A DNA stretch of 36,840 bases from Candidatus Kapaibacterium sp. (GTDB lineage: Bacteria; Bacteroidota; Ignavibacteria; Kapaibacteriales; UBA7675), in the NCBI GenBank assembly GCA_028284775.1, contig JANQRB010000057.1:1-36840 (forward strand), given 5' to 3'. Made by a program: the position numbers and the translations under genes. Under the pieces are notes generated by a model. The model was not told the DNA's origin. It saw nothing but the letters and a program-made list of their open reading frames with translations, and ran no database searches. Shown one piece after another: positions 1 through 9,603 of the stretch (position 1 is its first letter; each line of letters opens with the position of its first letter).

Positions 1-513
1 GCGATGTGACATCTTTCGATCCCAAGCATTTGTTGTTGATGCGTCCGATGTGGTGCGCGCTACATCGTGACTACTACTTTTTCAGGATCGACTATTTAAT
101 AATCTTGCCGCTGAGCCCTATCGTCAGATCGTGTTTTGAGACTGAAGATGAGTACTCTTTAGTCCAAAGATTGCGGATTTTTAATGATAATACGTCATTC
201 TGTTCCATTAGAATTGAAGTTTACACTGTGGGAAACCGAAGGCATTATAATTCATGTGATTACAAAATCGTAATAACTTGGCACGTTTTTGCAGAACAAC
301 GGAGATAGTTTTGAAAAGCATCACACGATTGTTCATTTTTCCGGCGCTACCCTAACGCGGACCTGCAGAGTACCAAATTCAGTGCGTGTTTAGAGGAACG
401 AGAATGAGAACCGGGTCTGAAGTTTCTGTCGCCGATCGTTCGAGTGATAGGTGGGGCCCCTTTGAAGAAAGTTTATCCGGTAGCTGTATTTAATCCTAAT
501 CGGGAAAAAGGGC
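1..513. other. Region without a convincing gene
   Basis: This stretch is visibly richer in A and T than the rest of the window. An open frame on the plus strand runs from the left edge to position 308 and could be the tail of a gene that enters the window. Its translation has no domain I recognise, and it contains many cysteine, histidine and tyrosine residues, which is common in chance frames. No stem-loop, tRNA or repeat was seen. The last 15 or so bases carry the ribosome binding site of the small gene at 514. Confidence 0.4.
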
Positions 514-873
514 ATGGCACAAGAATTATTTCAAAACCGGCGCAAATCACTAATCACCATTATGGTTCTGCTTCCGCTGCTAGCCGGAATACTTGTAGCG
601 GCGCAGACTACGTGCAAGATCAAGAATAGGCTTGATGAAGACATTGTCGTCACTATTCATTGTAGTGACCAGAGTTCATGTGACGTTGCGGTCGAAGATG
701 GCGAAAACGTTAAAGTCTACCTGCCGGCGGATGTCATCGCCGTTGAAGTGGAAGATGTTTTTGTCATGCCCGGTACATCCGAAATTGTTACGCTGCAGAG
801 CGGAACGGTGATTGAAGTCGATTTCACGAGAACGCACTACATTGCGATCGTTGAAGACGATATCGGCGATTGA
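514..873 (+). CDS. Small secreted acidic protein of unknown function
   Basis: Encodes 119 residues. The N-terminus looks like a Sec signal peptide: charged NRRK at residues 8-11, a hydrophobic core at about 13-30, and likely cleavage near the AAQ at 29-31. The mature part, about 90 residues, is strongly acidic, rich in valine and threonine, and reads as alternating beta strands. It has three cysteines (34, 50, 56). This suggests a small beta-sandwich or binding protein, but I recognise no family. The ATG is supported by a purine-rich AAAAAGGG just upstream. It is followed by 236 bases without a gene and then the TPR-kinase; no operon link is evident. The coding assignment rests on the signal peptide and ribosome binding site. 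Confidence 0.6.
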   Translation: MAQELFQNRRKSLITIMVLLPLLAGILVAAQTTCKIKNRLDEDIVVTIHCSDQSSCDVAVEDGENVKVYLPADVIAVEVEDVFVMPGTSEIVTLQSGTVIEVDFTRTHYIAIVEDDIGD

Positions 874-1109
874 TAAAAGCTACAACATGGCCTGTATTCG
901 CTGATCCCTGCCCTTCGACATCAGCGCACGGCAATCAGTTGCACATTGAAGTATCCCACAGGCGCGCCGGCCTGCTTAGCTCATTGGTTCAATTTCACAA
1001 ACGGCGGTCATGCAGACGGGAAAGACGCTGCGTCAGCAACGAATCAATTCCCGACAAACTGTCCGCGTTTTTTCAATACCCGCCACCGGCAGCCAACCGG
1101 TAACGGCCG

Positions 1110-3122
1110 ATGACAACAGCAGCAGCAAGCATGCGCAGCGCAACTGACGATAAGCACATTGCAAAGTCACGTCCAGTCAACGGCCGTTCGTCGGATCAGT
1201 CACGGATCGAACACCTACTCGATCCCGTAAGTGAATTACTGCATTCCGAACCGCAGAAGGCAATGGCGCGCGCGCGTGAGGCCGCACAAATTGCTACGGA
1301 CGCACTTACGGCAGCCACCGGCGGCGCTCAGTATCTGCGCGGTATCCGTCAAAGCCTGGCCCGTTCGCTGCTGACAATGGGGCAGGGGCACAACCTGCTG
1401 AGCGAATATGACAGGGCAGAGGAACGTCTCCACACGGCCCTGGAAGAGTATGAAGGGCTCCAGGATGTCGAAGGCATGATGCGCTGCCTGAACAACCTGG
1501 GAATGGCCTGCAAGAACAAGGGCGATTATCCCCCGGCGATGGAGCACTATCACAAGAGTCTGGCGCTGAGCCGCGGCGCCGGCAACAAACGGGGGGAAGC
1601 CGCGGCGCTGCTCAATATCGGCAATGTGTATTTTCAGCTCGGCGATTACGCCCGGGCGCTCGAATCATACCAGGAAAGTCTGCTCTGCAATAAAGCCGTC
1701 GGCAACAGACAGAATGAAGCGATCCAGTTGGGCAACATCGGCAGCGTGTATTCGAAAACCGGCGAAAACGCCAAGGCGCTTGAATACTTTAACAGCAGCC
1801 TCAACATTAAAGAAGAGATTAACGATCGGGTCGGGCAGGCGACAGCACACCTTAACATCGCGGGCGAGCTGCTCTCCTTAGATAAAATCGACGCGGCCAT
1901 GGAGCATGCCGAGCTCTGTCTGCAGATAGCAACGGAGCTGGGCTCCAAGGCGTCGCGGATCTATGCCCTGCAGGTGATCGCCTCGATCTTTGCGCAACAA
2001 AGCAAGCATGACCGTGCGCTGCACAGCTTTCGCGAGGCGCTGGCCGAGGCCGAGGCGGCAGGCCTCACCGAAGGCGAACTGCGATGCAATCTATCCATCG
2101 GCCGCCAATTGCTACAGCTGCAATGCTACGACGATGCTATCGCAACCCTGCAGAAAACGCTGAGTCTGGCGGAGAATATCAAAGCCAGACATGAAATTCT
2201 TAACATCCACGCGGCGCTGGCCGAGGCCTATGAGCTGCATGGCGACACGTCCAGCGCCCTGAGCCACTTCCGCCGTTATCATGAGATCGAACGCGAAGTG
2301 CTCAGCGAAGAAACTACCAAAAAGACAATAGCGCTACAGACATGGCATGCATCGGAACAATCCCTTAAAGAAGCCGAAATTTATCGTCTGCAATATGTCG
2401 AGCTGGCCAAGGCCAACGACCTCCTTCAGACCCTTAACTACGAGAAGAACGAGTTTATGGGTATCGCGGCGCACGACCTGAAAAATCAGTTGTCGTCGAT
2501 CATTCTCTCCTCCGGGATGATGAAGCGCCACGGTTCGGAAATGAGCGCTGCCGAGTGGCGTCAGCAAATATCGCGTATCGAGATGACGGCCGAGCGAATG
2601 CGCGACATCATTCTCAAACTCCTGGACATCAACAAACTCGAGACAGGCAAGGTCGACATTACGCAGCAGCGTTTCGACATCATCGGCGTTTGCGATGTTG
2701 TCATCTTCAACTTCATGGAACGCGCCAAAGCCAAGCAGATCGGCTTGCTGCCTGAGTGGCGCGGAGAAGTCATCTATGCCTTTGCCGACAGTGAAAAAGT
2801 GTCGGTCATCATCGAAAACCTGGTCTCCAACGCCATTAAGTTTTCTCATCGCGACACCGAAATTCATCTGCGCGTTCGCCAGCAGGGGCAACGTGTCCGC
2901 GTCGAGGTTCAAGACGAAGGCCCAGGCATCGGCGCTGCCGATCAGGAACGACTTTTCGGTAAATTTCAACGTCTTTCCGCCAAGCCGACCGGCGGCGAGC
3001 ACTCCACCGGTCTCGGATTGTCGATTGCCCGGCAGCTGGCGGAAACGATGAACGGCCGTTTATGGTGCGAAAGCGTCGAAGGTCAGGGCAGCACTTTTAT
3101 CCTCGAATTGTCGCAGGGCTAG
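1110..3122 (+). CDS. Soluble TPR-repeat histidine kinase
   Basis: Encodes 670 residues. Residues about 40-400 are tandem tetratricopeptide repeats (for example around LNNLGMACKNKGDYPPAMEH at 127-146 and LLNIGNVYFQLGDYARALES at 167-186). A short coiled linker (about 410-445) leads to a HisKA dimerisation domain with phospho-acceptor H455 (AHDLKNQL), then a HATPase_c domain: N box with N574, G1 box DEGPGIG at 602-608, F box LFGKF at 615-619 and G2 box GLGLS at 634-638. All kinase motifs are intact. There is no signal peptide, membrane helix or receiver domain, so it should be a cytoplasmic sensor whose TPR array binds a partner protein or peptide. No response regulator lies nearby, so it is an orphan kinase. 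The start is uncertain: no clear ribosome binding site precedes the ATG at 1110, and another ATG lies at 1131. Confidence 0.93.
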   Translation: MTTAAASMRSATDDKHIAKSRPVNGRSSDQSRIEHLLDPVSELLHSEPQKAMARAREAAQIATDALTAATGGAQYLRGIRQSLARSLLTMGQGHNLLSEYDRAEERLHTALEEYEGLQDVEGMMRCLNNLGMACKNKGDYPPAMEHYHKSLALSRGAGNKRGEAAALLNIGNVYFQLGDYARALESYQESLLCNKAVGNRQNEAIQLGNIGSVYSKTGENAKALEYFNSSLNIKEEINDRVGQATAHLNIAGELLSLDKIDAAMEHAELCLQIATELGSKASRIYALQVIASIFAQQSKHDRALHSFREALAEAEAAGLTEGELRCNLSIGRQLLQLQCYDDAIATLQKTLSLAENIKARHEILNIHAALAEAYELHGDTSSALSHFRRYHEIEREVLSEETTKKTIALQTWHASEQSLKEAEIYRLQYVELAKANDLLQTLNYEKNEFMGIAAHDLKNQLSSIILSSGMMKRHGSEMSAAEWRQQISRIEMTAERMRDIILKLLDINKLETGKVDITQQRFDIIGVCDVVIFNFMERAKAKQIGLLPEWRGEVIYAFADSEKVSVIIENLVSNAIKFSHRDTEIHLRVRQQGQRVRVEVQDEGPGIGAADQERLFGKFQRLSAKPTGGEHSTGLGLSIARQLAETMNGRLWCESVEGQGSTFILELSQG

Positions 3123-3167
3123 AGTCCGGCGTCGTCGGCGAGACCTACACCTTCTACGTACAGGTCC

Positions 3168-4772
3168 TCAGGCAGGACCAATTGCCGTCTGTATCACCGC
3201 CGCTCCACCTTCCCGCGCTTGATACATTTCCCAGCCCTGTTCGCGCACTGTCTGAGCGTAGTGTTTACCACCGGCATGCATATCCAGCCACGCCAGAATA
3301 TGAAATTCAACCCTAACAGCCGGCTGACCGGCTTCCAGGGGAAGACGCCGCGCCAAATCTTCACGGACGGCTTGAACCAGGCCTCGTTCTTCGGCCTGCG
3401 ACTGCGCACGCAGCAGCCTGGTCAAGAACTGCACGAACTCCAGGTCGAGCCTGGCTGCGCCCTCCGACCCCGTCAGTGATTTTTCCGTGGCGGCGAGCAG
3501 AAACTCCAGCAAGTCGAAGTCCTGCAGGTCGTAGTGGACAAGGAGCATCATCATGCGAATGCGTCGCCGCCAGTACAAACAGTCGCTGCCGGCGAGCATT
3601 GTGTGTGCCTGTTGCAGGCAGGCGAGCGCTGCTCGCAAATCGCCGCAACCGTAGTAAGCGTGAAACAAAGCGCTGTATAGTCGATACCTGAGACCGATGA
3701 TCGTGGTACCCTCCTTCGTCTCCACGCTGTGCCTAATCCCCTCCAGTGTTTGCAGACTCTGCCGAAAATCACCCCGGGCCGCATGGAGCCCGGCTGTCAA
3801 TAGTTCGCAATCGATCTTATTGTCGCCGGAAAGTGCGCTCCCGGCTTCATCTGCCAGAGTTTGCGACAACTCCTGCAAACGCAGCGCAAGGCGGTCGAAC
3901 TGATACAGGCTCAGGTGCATTTTGCACAGACTGCTCAGTCCTCCCCGTCGCCAGTGAATGTAACGGCTGGAATCGGATGAATTTTTGTCGAGTCTTGTCA
4001 ACACTTCCTCGAGCGCTGCTATGGCATCAGCGCCTCGACTCAGGCCTTTGAGACATTTGGCGCGAATGAAATGAGCGTGCAGCAGCAGGCGCAGACTACC
4101 GCCGATCGCCGATTCCCTGAGCAGCGGATGATTCAGGACAGACAGGTAGGACTGATGCTCCGCTTCCGAGCCGGCCGGACCGACTCGAAGCAAAAGGTCG
4201 TTAACGCTGCGGTGCAGCTCGGTATAGCCTGATTCCTTGCGGACCAGTTCGTTATAACTATCGATTTCATCGCGATGCCGCTGCTTCCGTGAGCGCGACA
4301 TCGTCAACTGGTTTATCGACTCGTTCAACTTCAATTCGTTCTCGGCGATTGCCGGCAGCAGGGTGAAAAGTTGAAGCTTGTTGGCCATCGCCCGAGCCTG
4401 CCGATATTGCTTCGCCGCCTGGACATACAGTCCTTTGTCTGACAGAATTTTTGCCGTCGCAAGACAGCGATAGATGCGCAGCTCGGATTTATCATTTGCG
4501 TGATAGGCCTGCAGACTCTTCAGAATTACTTTGTGCAGGTAGTACTTTGCTTCGGCGAAATGACGGCCGATTGTCCGGCCTTGAAAGAGTTGCAGGAGCG
4601 CTGCTTCGTCATAATCGGGTTGTCGGGCTATGGCATCGAAGAGGGCAAGATAGTTTGCCCGCTTGCCCTTGCCGCTCGTCTGGGCAAAGCGCTTAACATA
4701 GCGCCGCTCGGAAGGAGTCAAGGCGTGAATCAGGCGATGGAGTTCATGAGTTTTCTTCATCAGAGTTGTCAT
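3168..4772 (-). CDS. Helical-repeat (TPR-like) protein of unknown function
   Basis: Encodes 534 residues, predicted soluble and almost wholly alpha-helical, with no signal peptide or membrane segment. The N-terminal segment (LIHALTPSERRYVKRFA at about 14-30, then NYLALFDAI) resembles, from memory, a family of Bacteroidota proteins that begin with a 'lt.sE+ryfkrf' helix pair and continue as degenerate TPR repeats. Repeat-like helix pairs are visible throughout, for example CLKGLSRGADAIAALEEVL. Such proteins probably act as scaffolds; no catalytic motif is seen. It is convergent with the TPR-kinase (45 bases apart), so the two are not co-transcribed despite both being helical-repeat proteins. 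No strong ribosome binding site precedes the ATG at 4772; ATG at 4760 is an alternative. Confidence 0.8.
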   Translation of the reverse strand: MTTLMKKTHELHRLIHALTPSERRYVKRFAQTSGKGKRANYLALFDAIARQPDYDEAALLQLFQGRTIGRHFAEAKYYLHKVILKSLQAYHANDKSELRIYRCLATAKILSDKGLYVQAAKQYRQARAMANKLQLFTLLPAIAENELKLNESINQLTMSRSRKQRHRDEIDSYNELVRKESGYTELHRSVNDLLLRVGPAGSEAEHQSYLSVLNHPLLRESAIGGSLRLLLHAHFIRAKCLKGLSRGADAIAALEEVLTRLDKNSSDSSRYIHWRRGGLSSLCKMHLSLYQFDRLALRLQELSQTLADEAGSALSGDNKIDCELLTAGLHAARGDFRQSLQTLEGIRHSVETKEGTTIIGLRYRLYSALFHAYYGCGDLRAALACLQQAHTMLAGSDCLYWRRRIRMMMLLVHYDLQDFDLLEFLLAATEKSLTGSEGAARLDLEFVQFLTRLLRAQSQAEERGLVQAVREDLARRLPLEAGQPAVRVEFHILAWLDMHAGGKHYAQTVREQGWEMYQAREGGAAVIQTAIGPA

Positions 4773-5049
4773 TTCGGGTTAGTGATTCATCATATTCGTC
4801 GGCACCGGTAAAACGAGGGGATCGATAAATAATTCTCCGATTTCGTACAAAAAAGGTCATTGTGTATCCAACACTCTCGTTCGGCCCAGCAAAACGGCTA
4901 ACACCAGTCCCGCCAAAATAGGCAATTTGAAATATCATTTACAGCTGCCGAATTCTTTGTCGGCTCCCCCTGCCGCTTATAGCTTGTGGATAGGCTCACA
5001 CACACTCCGACGCTGAACTATTTCGGAATCAAACATTGGATTTTCGGCT

Positions 5050-7275
5050 ATGAATTTTAACTCCTGGTCCATGGGGATCTATGCGCCTGTTGTTCTCTTT
5101 CTGCTTATTGCTCTGCCGGCTGAAGCCTATCAACGCACGGTGCTGATCGAGGATTTCACCAATGTCAATTGTACGCAGTGCGAAGATTCCAAACGCGATG
5201 CATTGCTGAATTCCATCAATGTCGGCGATGGGGTGCTGTCGCTGCGTTATCACTTTAATAGTGCGGAGCTCGGGCTTACAGACGACCCGGTCGCCGATGC
5301 CGACGAGGCCGGCGATGCGAATGCCGCCAGGCGGATAGCATGGTATCAGAATCTGATCGGCTTTGTGTCGCCCCTGGTCGTCAAAGTCGACGGCACTCTC
5401 GACGTTCAGGCGCAGGAGGCGGAATTTGCGACGGCGATGTCCGCGCGCGCCGCTATGGAATCGCCTGTAGAGATTGTGCTGAGTGAAGACCACAGCGAGC
5501 CCGACAATGTCGCGGTCCGCGTGACCTTGCGCAGTGACGTCGAACTCAATCAGCACTCCCTTCACCTTGCCGTCGTGGCCGCCAGTATCAGCATTCCGGA
5601 TTTGCCACAGCGCCTGCAGAATCCCGATGCTCCGACAGAATTGCCGAATGTCATGTTGAAAATGCTCCCCGACGGCGATGGCACTGCAGTGACAATGGCG
5701 GCGGGTGGTGAGCAAAGTCTCAGCTTCAGTTACTCGCCGGGCGAGGGGGAGTTGTGGTCAAATGCGGGAACATACATCGTTGCTTTTGTCCAGGACAACG
5801 GAAGCGGCGAGATCCTGCAGGCAGCTTCCACGCTCCCCCCGCCCCCCGCCGTCAGCACGACGCTTACAGCGGCGAATGACGCAAAAGTCCTGGTGCCGCC
5901 TGAGGGAGCAGCCGAGGTGGAAATCACGGTCGCCAATGATAACGACGACGGGTTGACCGTCGAGTACGAACTGTCCATAGATGCAGATCCCGGCAACCTT
6001 CACCCGAACCTGAGGGCGCATGTCGAGCCGCAGCGTCTGCTGGTGACGGCGGGTGGGCGTATGACGGCAAGAGTCCGCTTCACGCAACAGGGCACTGAGT
6101 ATGTCGCGGGCCGCATACAGCTGCGCGCCAGGCCGATTGCAGTCAATGACCAACGTCCCCCGGTTTTGCCGGCGGCGGTCCGGCAGGGTATCGCCGCTAT
6201 GACCGAGGGCACGCGTATTGTCGTGGCGGGTCAGTTCGGCAACCAGCCGGACACCCGTCGGGCTTACTGGCAGGAAGGCTTGCTTGCCAGCACGCGCTAT
6301 GGCGACGCCGCGTATTTGTTTGCCGGCACGCTTTATGCCTGGGTGCTGGAAGAGTTTGCCGAGGCGATCGATCTGGCGATCATTCCACTGCGCTATGACG
6401 ATGTGACGACCGACGATGTCGTGCAGAACTTTCACCTGCAGGGCGATTTGCTGCGCGCTGCGAATCGCCTGCTGGATGCGGGAACGAGCGTCCTGATCTT
6501 TTCACAGCACTCCTGCTCATGGGCGCTCGAACCCGCCACCCAGCCCGATGCCGTGGCGACAGCCGCCTTCTTTCGGGATCGCCTGGGACTGAGGTACGCG
6601 GGGCCTGCCATCTCCCGCCTGGTCATCAACGGCCAGAGCGGGAACCTGACGCTCTTTCGCCTCAACGGTGTGAACGGCGACCCAATCGGTGACGGCATCG
6701 CGATCGATACGGCCAATAACTTTAACCAGACAAGCTGGCCTATGTACGATGCCTACACCGATCGCATGGCCATCGCCGACGGCAGTCCCTCGACGCCGAT
6801 TTTTTATGCCGATGCTAATCCGTCCAACGTCGTTGCCGTGCGCGCTGAGACGGCGGCCGCCGGCGCGCGTATCGTCTATTATGGATTTGGGATGGAAGCC
6901 CTGTCCAAAAGCTCCGACCGCCTGATGATCCTTGACCGCAGCCTCGACTGGCTGCTCGATGACGGAGGCGGCAGCACTTCCGTCACTCCTGCTCAGGTCG
7001 GCGGCCAAAACGGACTGGCGCTGCGAGTTGCTTCGCATCCCGTGCGCACAGCAACGGAAATCCACTACCGATTGCCGGATGGCCCGCCCAAACAGCGCCG
7101 TCTAAGCCTCCACTCCATTCTCGGAGGCGAAGTACGAGTTTTGTGGAGCGGAAGCCGACAGGGTGGCGCTTACAGCGCGATGCTTCAGCCCGACGACCTG
7201 ATGCCGGGTGTGTATTTCCTTGTGCTGCAATCGGAGTCCGACTTGCTGTCGCTGCCGATCCTTCTGCAACGCTAA
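5050..7275 (+). CDS. Secreted Omp28/thioredoxin-like protein with T9SS sorting domain
   Basis: Encodes 741 residues. Signal peptide at about 1-26 (hydrophobic YAPVVLFLLIALPAEA). Residues 27-130 start with VLIEDFTNVNCTQCEDSKRD, the opening of Omp28-type proteins with a thioredoxin-like fold, including a CxxC pair (C41, C44). Beta-rich Omp28-like and CARDB/Ig-like regions follow. Residues about 385-650 resemble a class I glutamine-amidotransferase-like or ThuA-like domain (GTRIVVAGQFGN, VLIFSQHSCSW, and near the end IVYYGFGMEALS...LDRSLDWLL), without a convincing catalytic triad. The last 80 or so residues look like a type IX sorting domain (ATEIHYRLPD ... GGAYSAMLQPDDLMPGVYFL). It is therefore likely exported by Sec and then T9SS to the cell surface or medium. 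Function is unknown; CxxC suggests a redox or metal role. It is transcribed divergently from the helical-repeat gene. Confidence 0.85.
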   Translation: MNFNSWSMGIYAPVVLFLLIALPAEAYQRTVLIEDFTNVNCTQCEDSKRDALLNSINVGDGVLSLRYHFNSAELGLTDDPVADADEAGDANAARRIAWYQNLIGFVSPLVVKVDGTLDVQAQEAEFATAMSARAAMESPVEIVLSEDHSEPDNVAVRVTLRSDVELNQHSLHLAVVAASISIPDLPQRLQNPDAPTELPNVMLKMLPDGDGTAVTMAAGGEQSLSFSYSPGEGELWSNAGTYIVAFVQDNGSGEILQAASTLPPPPAVSTTLTAANDAKVLVPPEGAAEVEITVANDNDDGLTVEYELSIDADPGNLHPNLRAHVEPQRLLVTAGGRMTARVRFTQQGTEYVAGRIQLRARPIAVNDQRPPVLPAAVRQGIAAMTEGTRIVVAGQFGNQPDTRRAYWQEGLLASTRYGDAAYLFAGTLYAWVLEEFAEAIDLAIIPLRYDDVTTDDVVQNFHLQGDLLRAANRLLDAGTSVLIFSQHSCSWALEPATQPDAVATAAFFRDRLGLRYAGPAISRLVINGQSGNLTLFRLNGVNGDPIGDGIAIDTANNFNQTSWPMYDAYTDRMAIADGSPSTPIFYADANPSNVVAVRAETAAAGARIVYYGFGMEALSKSSDRLMILDRSLDWLLDDGGGSTSVTPAQVGGQNGLALRVASHPVRTATEIHYRLPDGPPKQRRLSLHSILGGEVRVLWSGSRQGGAYSAMLQPDDLMPGVYFLVLQSESDLLSLPILLQR

Positions 7276-7595
7276 CTCCGGTATACTTAACAAAGAACGA
7301 CAAAACTCTGTCCTCAGACGCAATTCCTCGCTGTCGCTTTTACAATGCTCGGCCATAGATACCCGGCACAAGCCGGCGACTGCGGCGCACAAATCGCTCC
7401 TTAGGCAAGGTATCGGGAGCCGGGCCGGGGCGGCAGTGAGGACGCTGTGCGCAGTTTGAGAATACCGGATCCCCGACACCTGCGCGAGATGCAGATAATT
7501 GGCGGCTTTGCTACGGCGACTGCAGCGCGATTCGTGTCGATGCTTCGATCGCGCGCCCCAAAGGATGTCGTGCGAGACGAGCAGAGGTCAGGTAT
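7276..7595. other. Gene-free gap between convergent genes
   Basis: These 320 bases separate the stops of two convergent genes. Short open frames cross it on both strands, but none has a domain, a ribosome binding site or a sensible composition. No clear terminator hairpin followed by a T run was found by eye, which is unexpected between convergent genes. No tRNA-like T-loop motif was seen. Confidence 0.4.
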
Positions 7596-8300
7596 CTAGC
7601 TGTCTGTATGACGAAGCATTCTGCGAGCAGTCTTAAAACGCCTGCGATAATACGCCGTCCACACGATTATTCCCATTGTGCCGATCAGTGTCGGCCCCAG
7701 CCAGGCCAGAAGCATAAGTAAGCCGGATGCCTGGGCAAACATACTCGCGGCGTTAACAACCAGGAAGGCGGTGCTTGCGGCGATGTAAGCAGCCAGCATT
7801 CTTGTCAGGTGCCGGAAAAACCAGGCGTAGGGCCGTTGTTGCTTCGTTTGCCGCATCAGGCGCAGGTCGATCGCCGCCAGGGTCAGGCCGATGCAGCCGA
7901 ATGACAAGAGGATCGGGTTAAACGGCAGGCTGCCGACCGGAATATCGGCAAAGGCATAAAGCAGCAGGCCTATGCCGCAGAGGATCATCGCGAAGCTTAA
8001 GTTATAGTCGAACCAGGTCGGCCACTCCGGCCCGGCATTCTTGAGCCGCAGCGCACGATATCCCGTTAATGTCAGGTAAAGCGAAAAAATGCCGATTAAC
8101 AGCAGAAAGATGTTCGGATTCAGTATCGACAGTGCAATGGCCGTCAGGCAAACCAGCAGCATCGAATACACAAAGATTTTGCCGGTGAATTTGTGACGAC
8201 GGCTGCCTTTCTTACTCAGCAGCGGGATAAGCCCCGCCAGCAGAGCGATGCCGCCACCCATGACGTGAAGCGCCAACAGTATTTGATGAAGGAGCGACAT
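7596..8300 (-). CDS. Small multi-pass membrane protein (DUF2306-like)
   Basis: Encodes 234 residues with about seven hydrophobic segments, for example at 7-28, 44-62, 64-80, 103-121, 126-146, 167-190 and 196-215. The N-terminus LHVMGGGIALLAG followed by KGSRRHKFTGKIFVYSML matches what I remember of DUF2306 and related small membrane proteins, in which a 'HR..G..y...ml' stretch follows the first helix. The histidines at H13, H36 and H164 could be ligands for heme or a metal, but that is inference. It starts 6 bases after the stop of the outer-membrane protein gene, so the two are one transcription unit driven by the palindromic operator at 9604-9626. Confidence 0.75.
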   Translation of the reverse strand: MSLLHQILLALHVMGGGIALLAGLIPLLSKKGSRRHKFTGKIFVYSMLLVCLTAIALSILNPNIFLLLIGIFSLYLTLTGYRALRLKNAGPEWPTWFDYNLSFAMILCGIGLLLYAFADIPVGSLPFNPILLSFGCIGLTLAAIDLRLMRQTKQQRPYAWFFRHLTRMLAAYIAASTAFLVVNAASMFAQASGLLMLLAWLGPTLIGTMGIIVWTAYYRRRFKTARRMLRHTDS

Positions 8301-8306
8301 GATAAT

Positions 8307-9602
8307 TTATCTGCCCGGGTAAAAAATGAACTGGAAAAAGTTAAACTCAAGCTGATTAAACTCGACCCTGCGGTCGCCGGCCATGGCGATGCCCAGGTAG
8401 GGTGTGTAGCGCAGCGCCGTTCGAATCGTGAAACCGTTCAGGCGATTGGGGCGGATGTCCCAGCCAAAGAGGAATGCCGGTGTCAGCCTGCTGTCGCTGA
8501 TGTCCGTGACCTGTTCCTGATTGTCCCATTCCCGGAATTCAAGCTCTTCGTAGCCGAGCGACAGACCCGCAAAGGGCACGAACCCATTGTAATCAAACAG
8601 AAATTTCACTGCCTCCAGCGCCAGCGACAATCGCCGCCAGTGCTGGTCCAGTCCATAGGCCCGCTGCTCCTGCACGATTGGCCGGAATGCCAGTTGCAGG
8701 GCGGCGTCGATGTTGTTGTGATAAAAGCCGCCAGTCACTTCCGGAAGTATTGTCGGCGGCGGCGCGAAGTTCACGAAGGGGCGCTCGAAGCGATTGTAGG
8801 AGGAAGGGCTCAGCGTGAAGGCGCTTGAGACCCCGAGGCCGATGTACCAATCGTTTAATTCATTTTTGTCGGCCAACAGCTTCTCGCGTCGCTCGCGTTC
8901 GCCATTGAGTTCGATTGCCTCAGCGCCGATCGTGGTGTCGAAGACATAACTGTAGGCCAGGTTCAGGGCCCATTGGGGCAGGTCGACCGTGATAAATTCA
9001 CTGCGGCTGAAGGGATAGTTTTCGTCAGCGGGTAGCCAGTATTGCATGCCCAGGTCGATCAGGCCGAAATCGCTCAACAAGGCCAGGCCCGCGTTTGCGT
9101 TAAAGCGCTGCAAAACCAGTGCGGGTCCCGTTCTTGAATCGAGGCCGCTCTGCTCATAGCTGTCGATCGACCAGTCGAAGCCGAGATAGGGAGCGGGAAT
9201 GCCATCTTGTAAACGGATCGGAAACGCGCGTGCGCCCGTACGGATTCCGGAGGCATACGAGGCTTTCGTCAGCGAAGTGTTTTCAGCACGGTAGAGGTCG
9301 ACAAGAGGAATCGATACATAGAAATCCGCATGGCCCCAGAAGTGCAGACCGCCGACGACAATCGCCGGAGTGAGGCGTCCCGGCACGTCGATTTTCCCGC
9401 GTTCGCCAGGCGCTCTCAGGCCGATTGTTTTTCCCGTTGTGAGCAGGGAGCGCAGCTCGGCTCCGACCCGCATCTGCGCAAAGCGATGGCGTGTATTGCC
9501 GCCTTCGATATACCATTGACCATAGAGTGTTGTGCTGCCGGATCCCACCAGGACACTGTAGCATAGGGCGGTCATCAGAAGTTTTACGTGCTTTGTCTTC
9601 AT
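8307..9602 (-). CDS. Predicted outer-membrane beta-barrel protein
   Basis: Encodes 431 residues. It has a Sec signal peptide (KTKHVK followed by a hydrophobic core, cleavage near LYGQW at about 26-30). The mature protein has alternating polar and aromatic residues typical of barrel strands (GFDWSIDSYE, NLAYSYVF, YIGLGVSSAFTL, FTIRTALRYTP) and ends with aromatic-rich strands (LEFNFFQFIFYPGR). No enzyme motif is present, and I recognise no named family. It is first in a two-gene operon with the small membrane protein. The ATG at 9602 lies one base from the palindrome at 9604-9626, so translation starts without a normal ribosome binding site or the operator doubles as the leader. The Lys/Arg-rich N-terminus supports this start over ATG at 9575. 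Confidence 0.82.
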   Translation of the reverse strand: MKTKHVKLLMTALCYSVLVGSGSTTLYGQWYIEGGNTRHRFAQMRVGAELRSLLTTGKTIGLRAPGERGKIDVPGRLTPAIVVGGLHFWGHADFYVSIPLVDLYRAENTSLTKASYASGIRTGARAFPIRLQDGIPAPYLGFDWSIDSYEQSGLDSRTGPALVLQRFNANAGLALLSDFGLIDLGMQYWLPADENYPFSRSEFITVDLPQWALNLAYSYVFDTTIGAEAIELNGERERREKLLADKNELNDWYIGLGVSSAFTLSPSSYNRFERPFVNFAPPPTILPEVTGGFYHNNIDAALQLAFRPIVQEQRAYGLDQHWRRLSLALEAVKFLFDYNGFVPFAGLSLGYEELEFREWDNQEQVTDISDSRLTPAFLFGWDIRPNRLNGFTIRTALRYTPYLGIAMAGDRRVEFNQLEFNFFQFIFYPGR

Positions 9603-9603
9603 A

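Noticed and set aside
6..308. 100-codon frame starting with GTG at the left edge
   Set aside because: There is no domain, ribosome binding site or similarity I can name. It might be the tail of a gene outside the window, so it is left as part of a gene-free region.
2334..3002. 222-codon minus-strand frame
   Set aside because: It is antisense to the kinase domain, in which all the H, N, G1, F and G2 motifs are intact.
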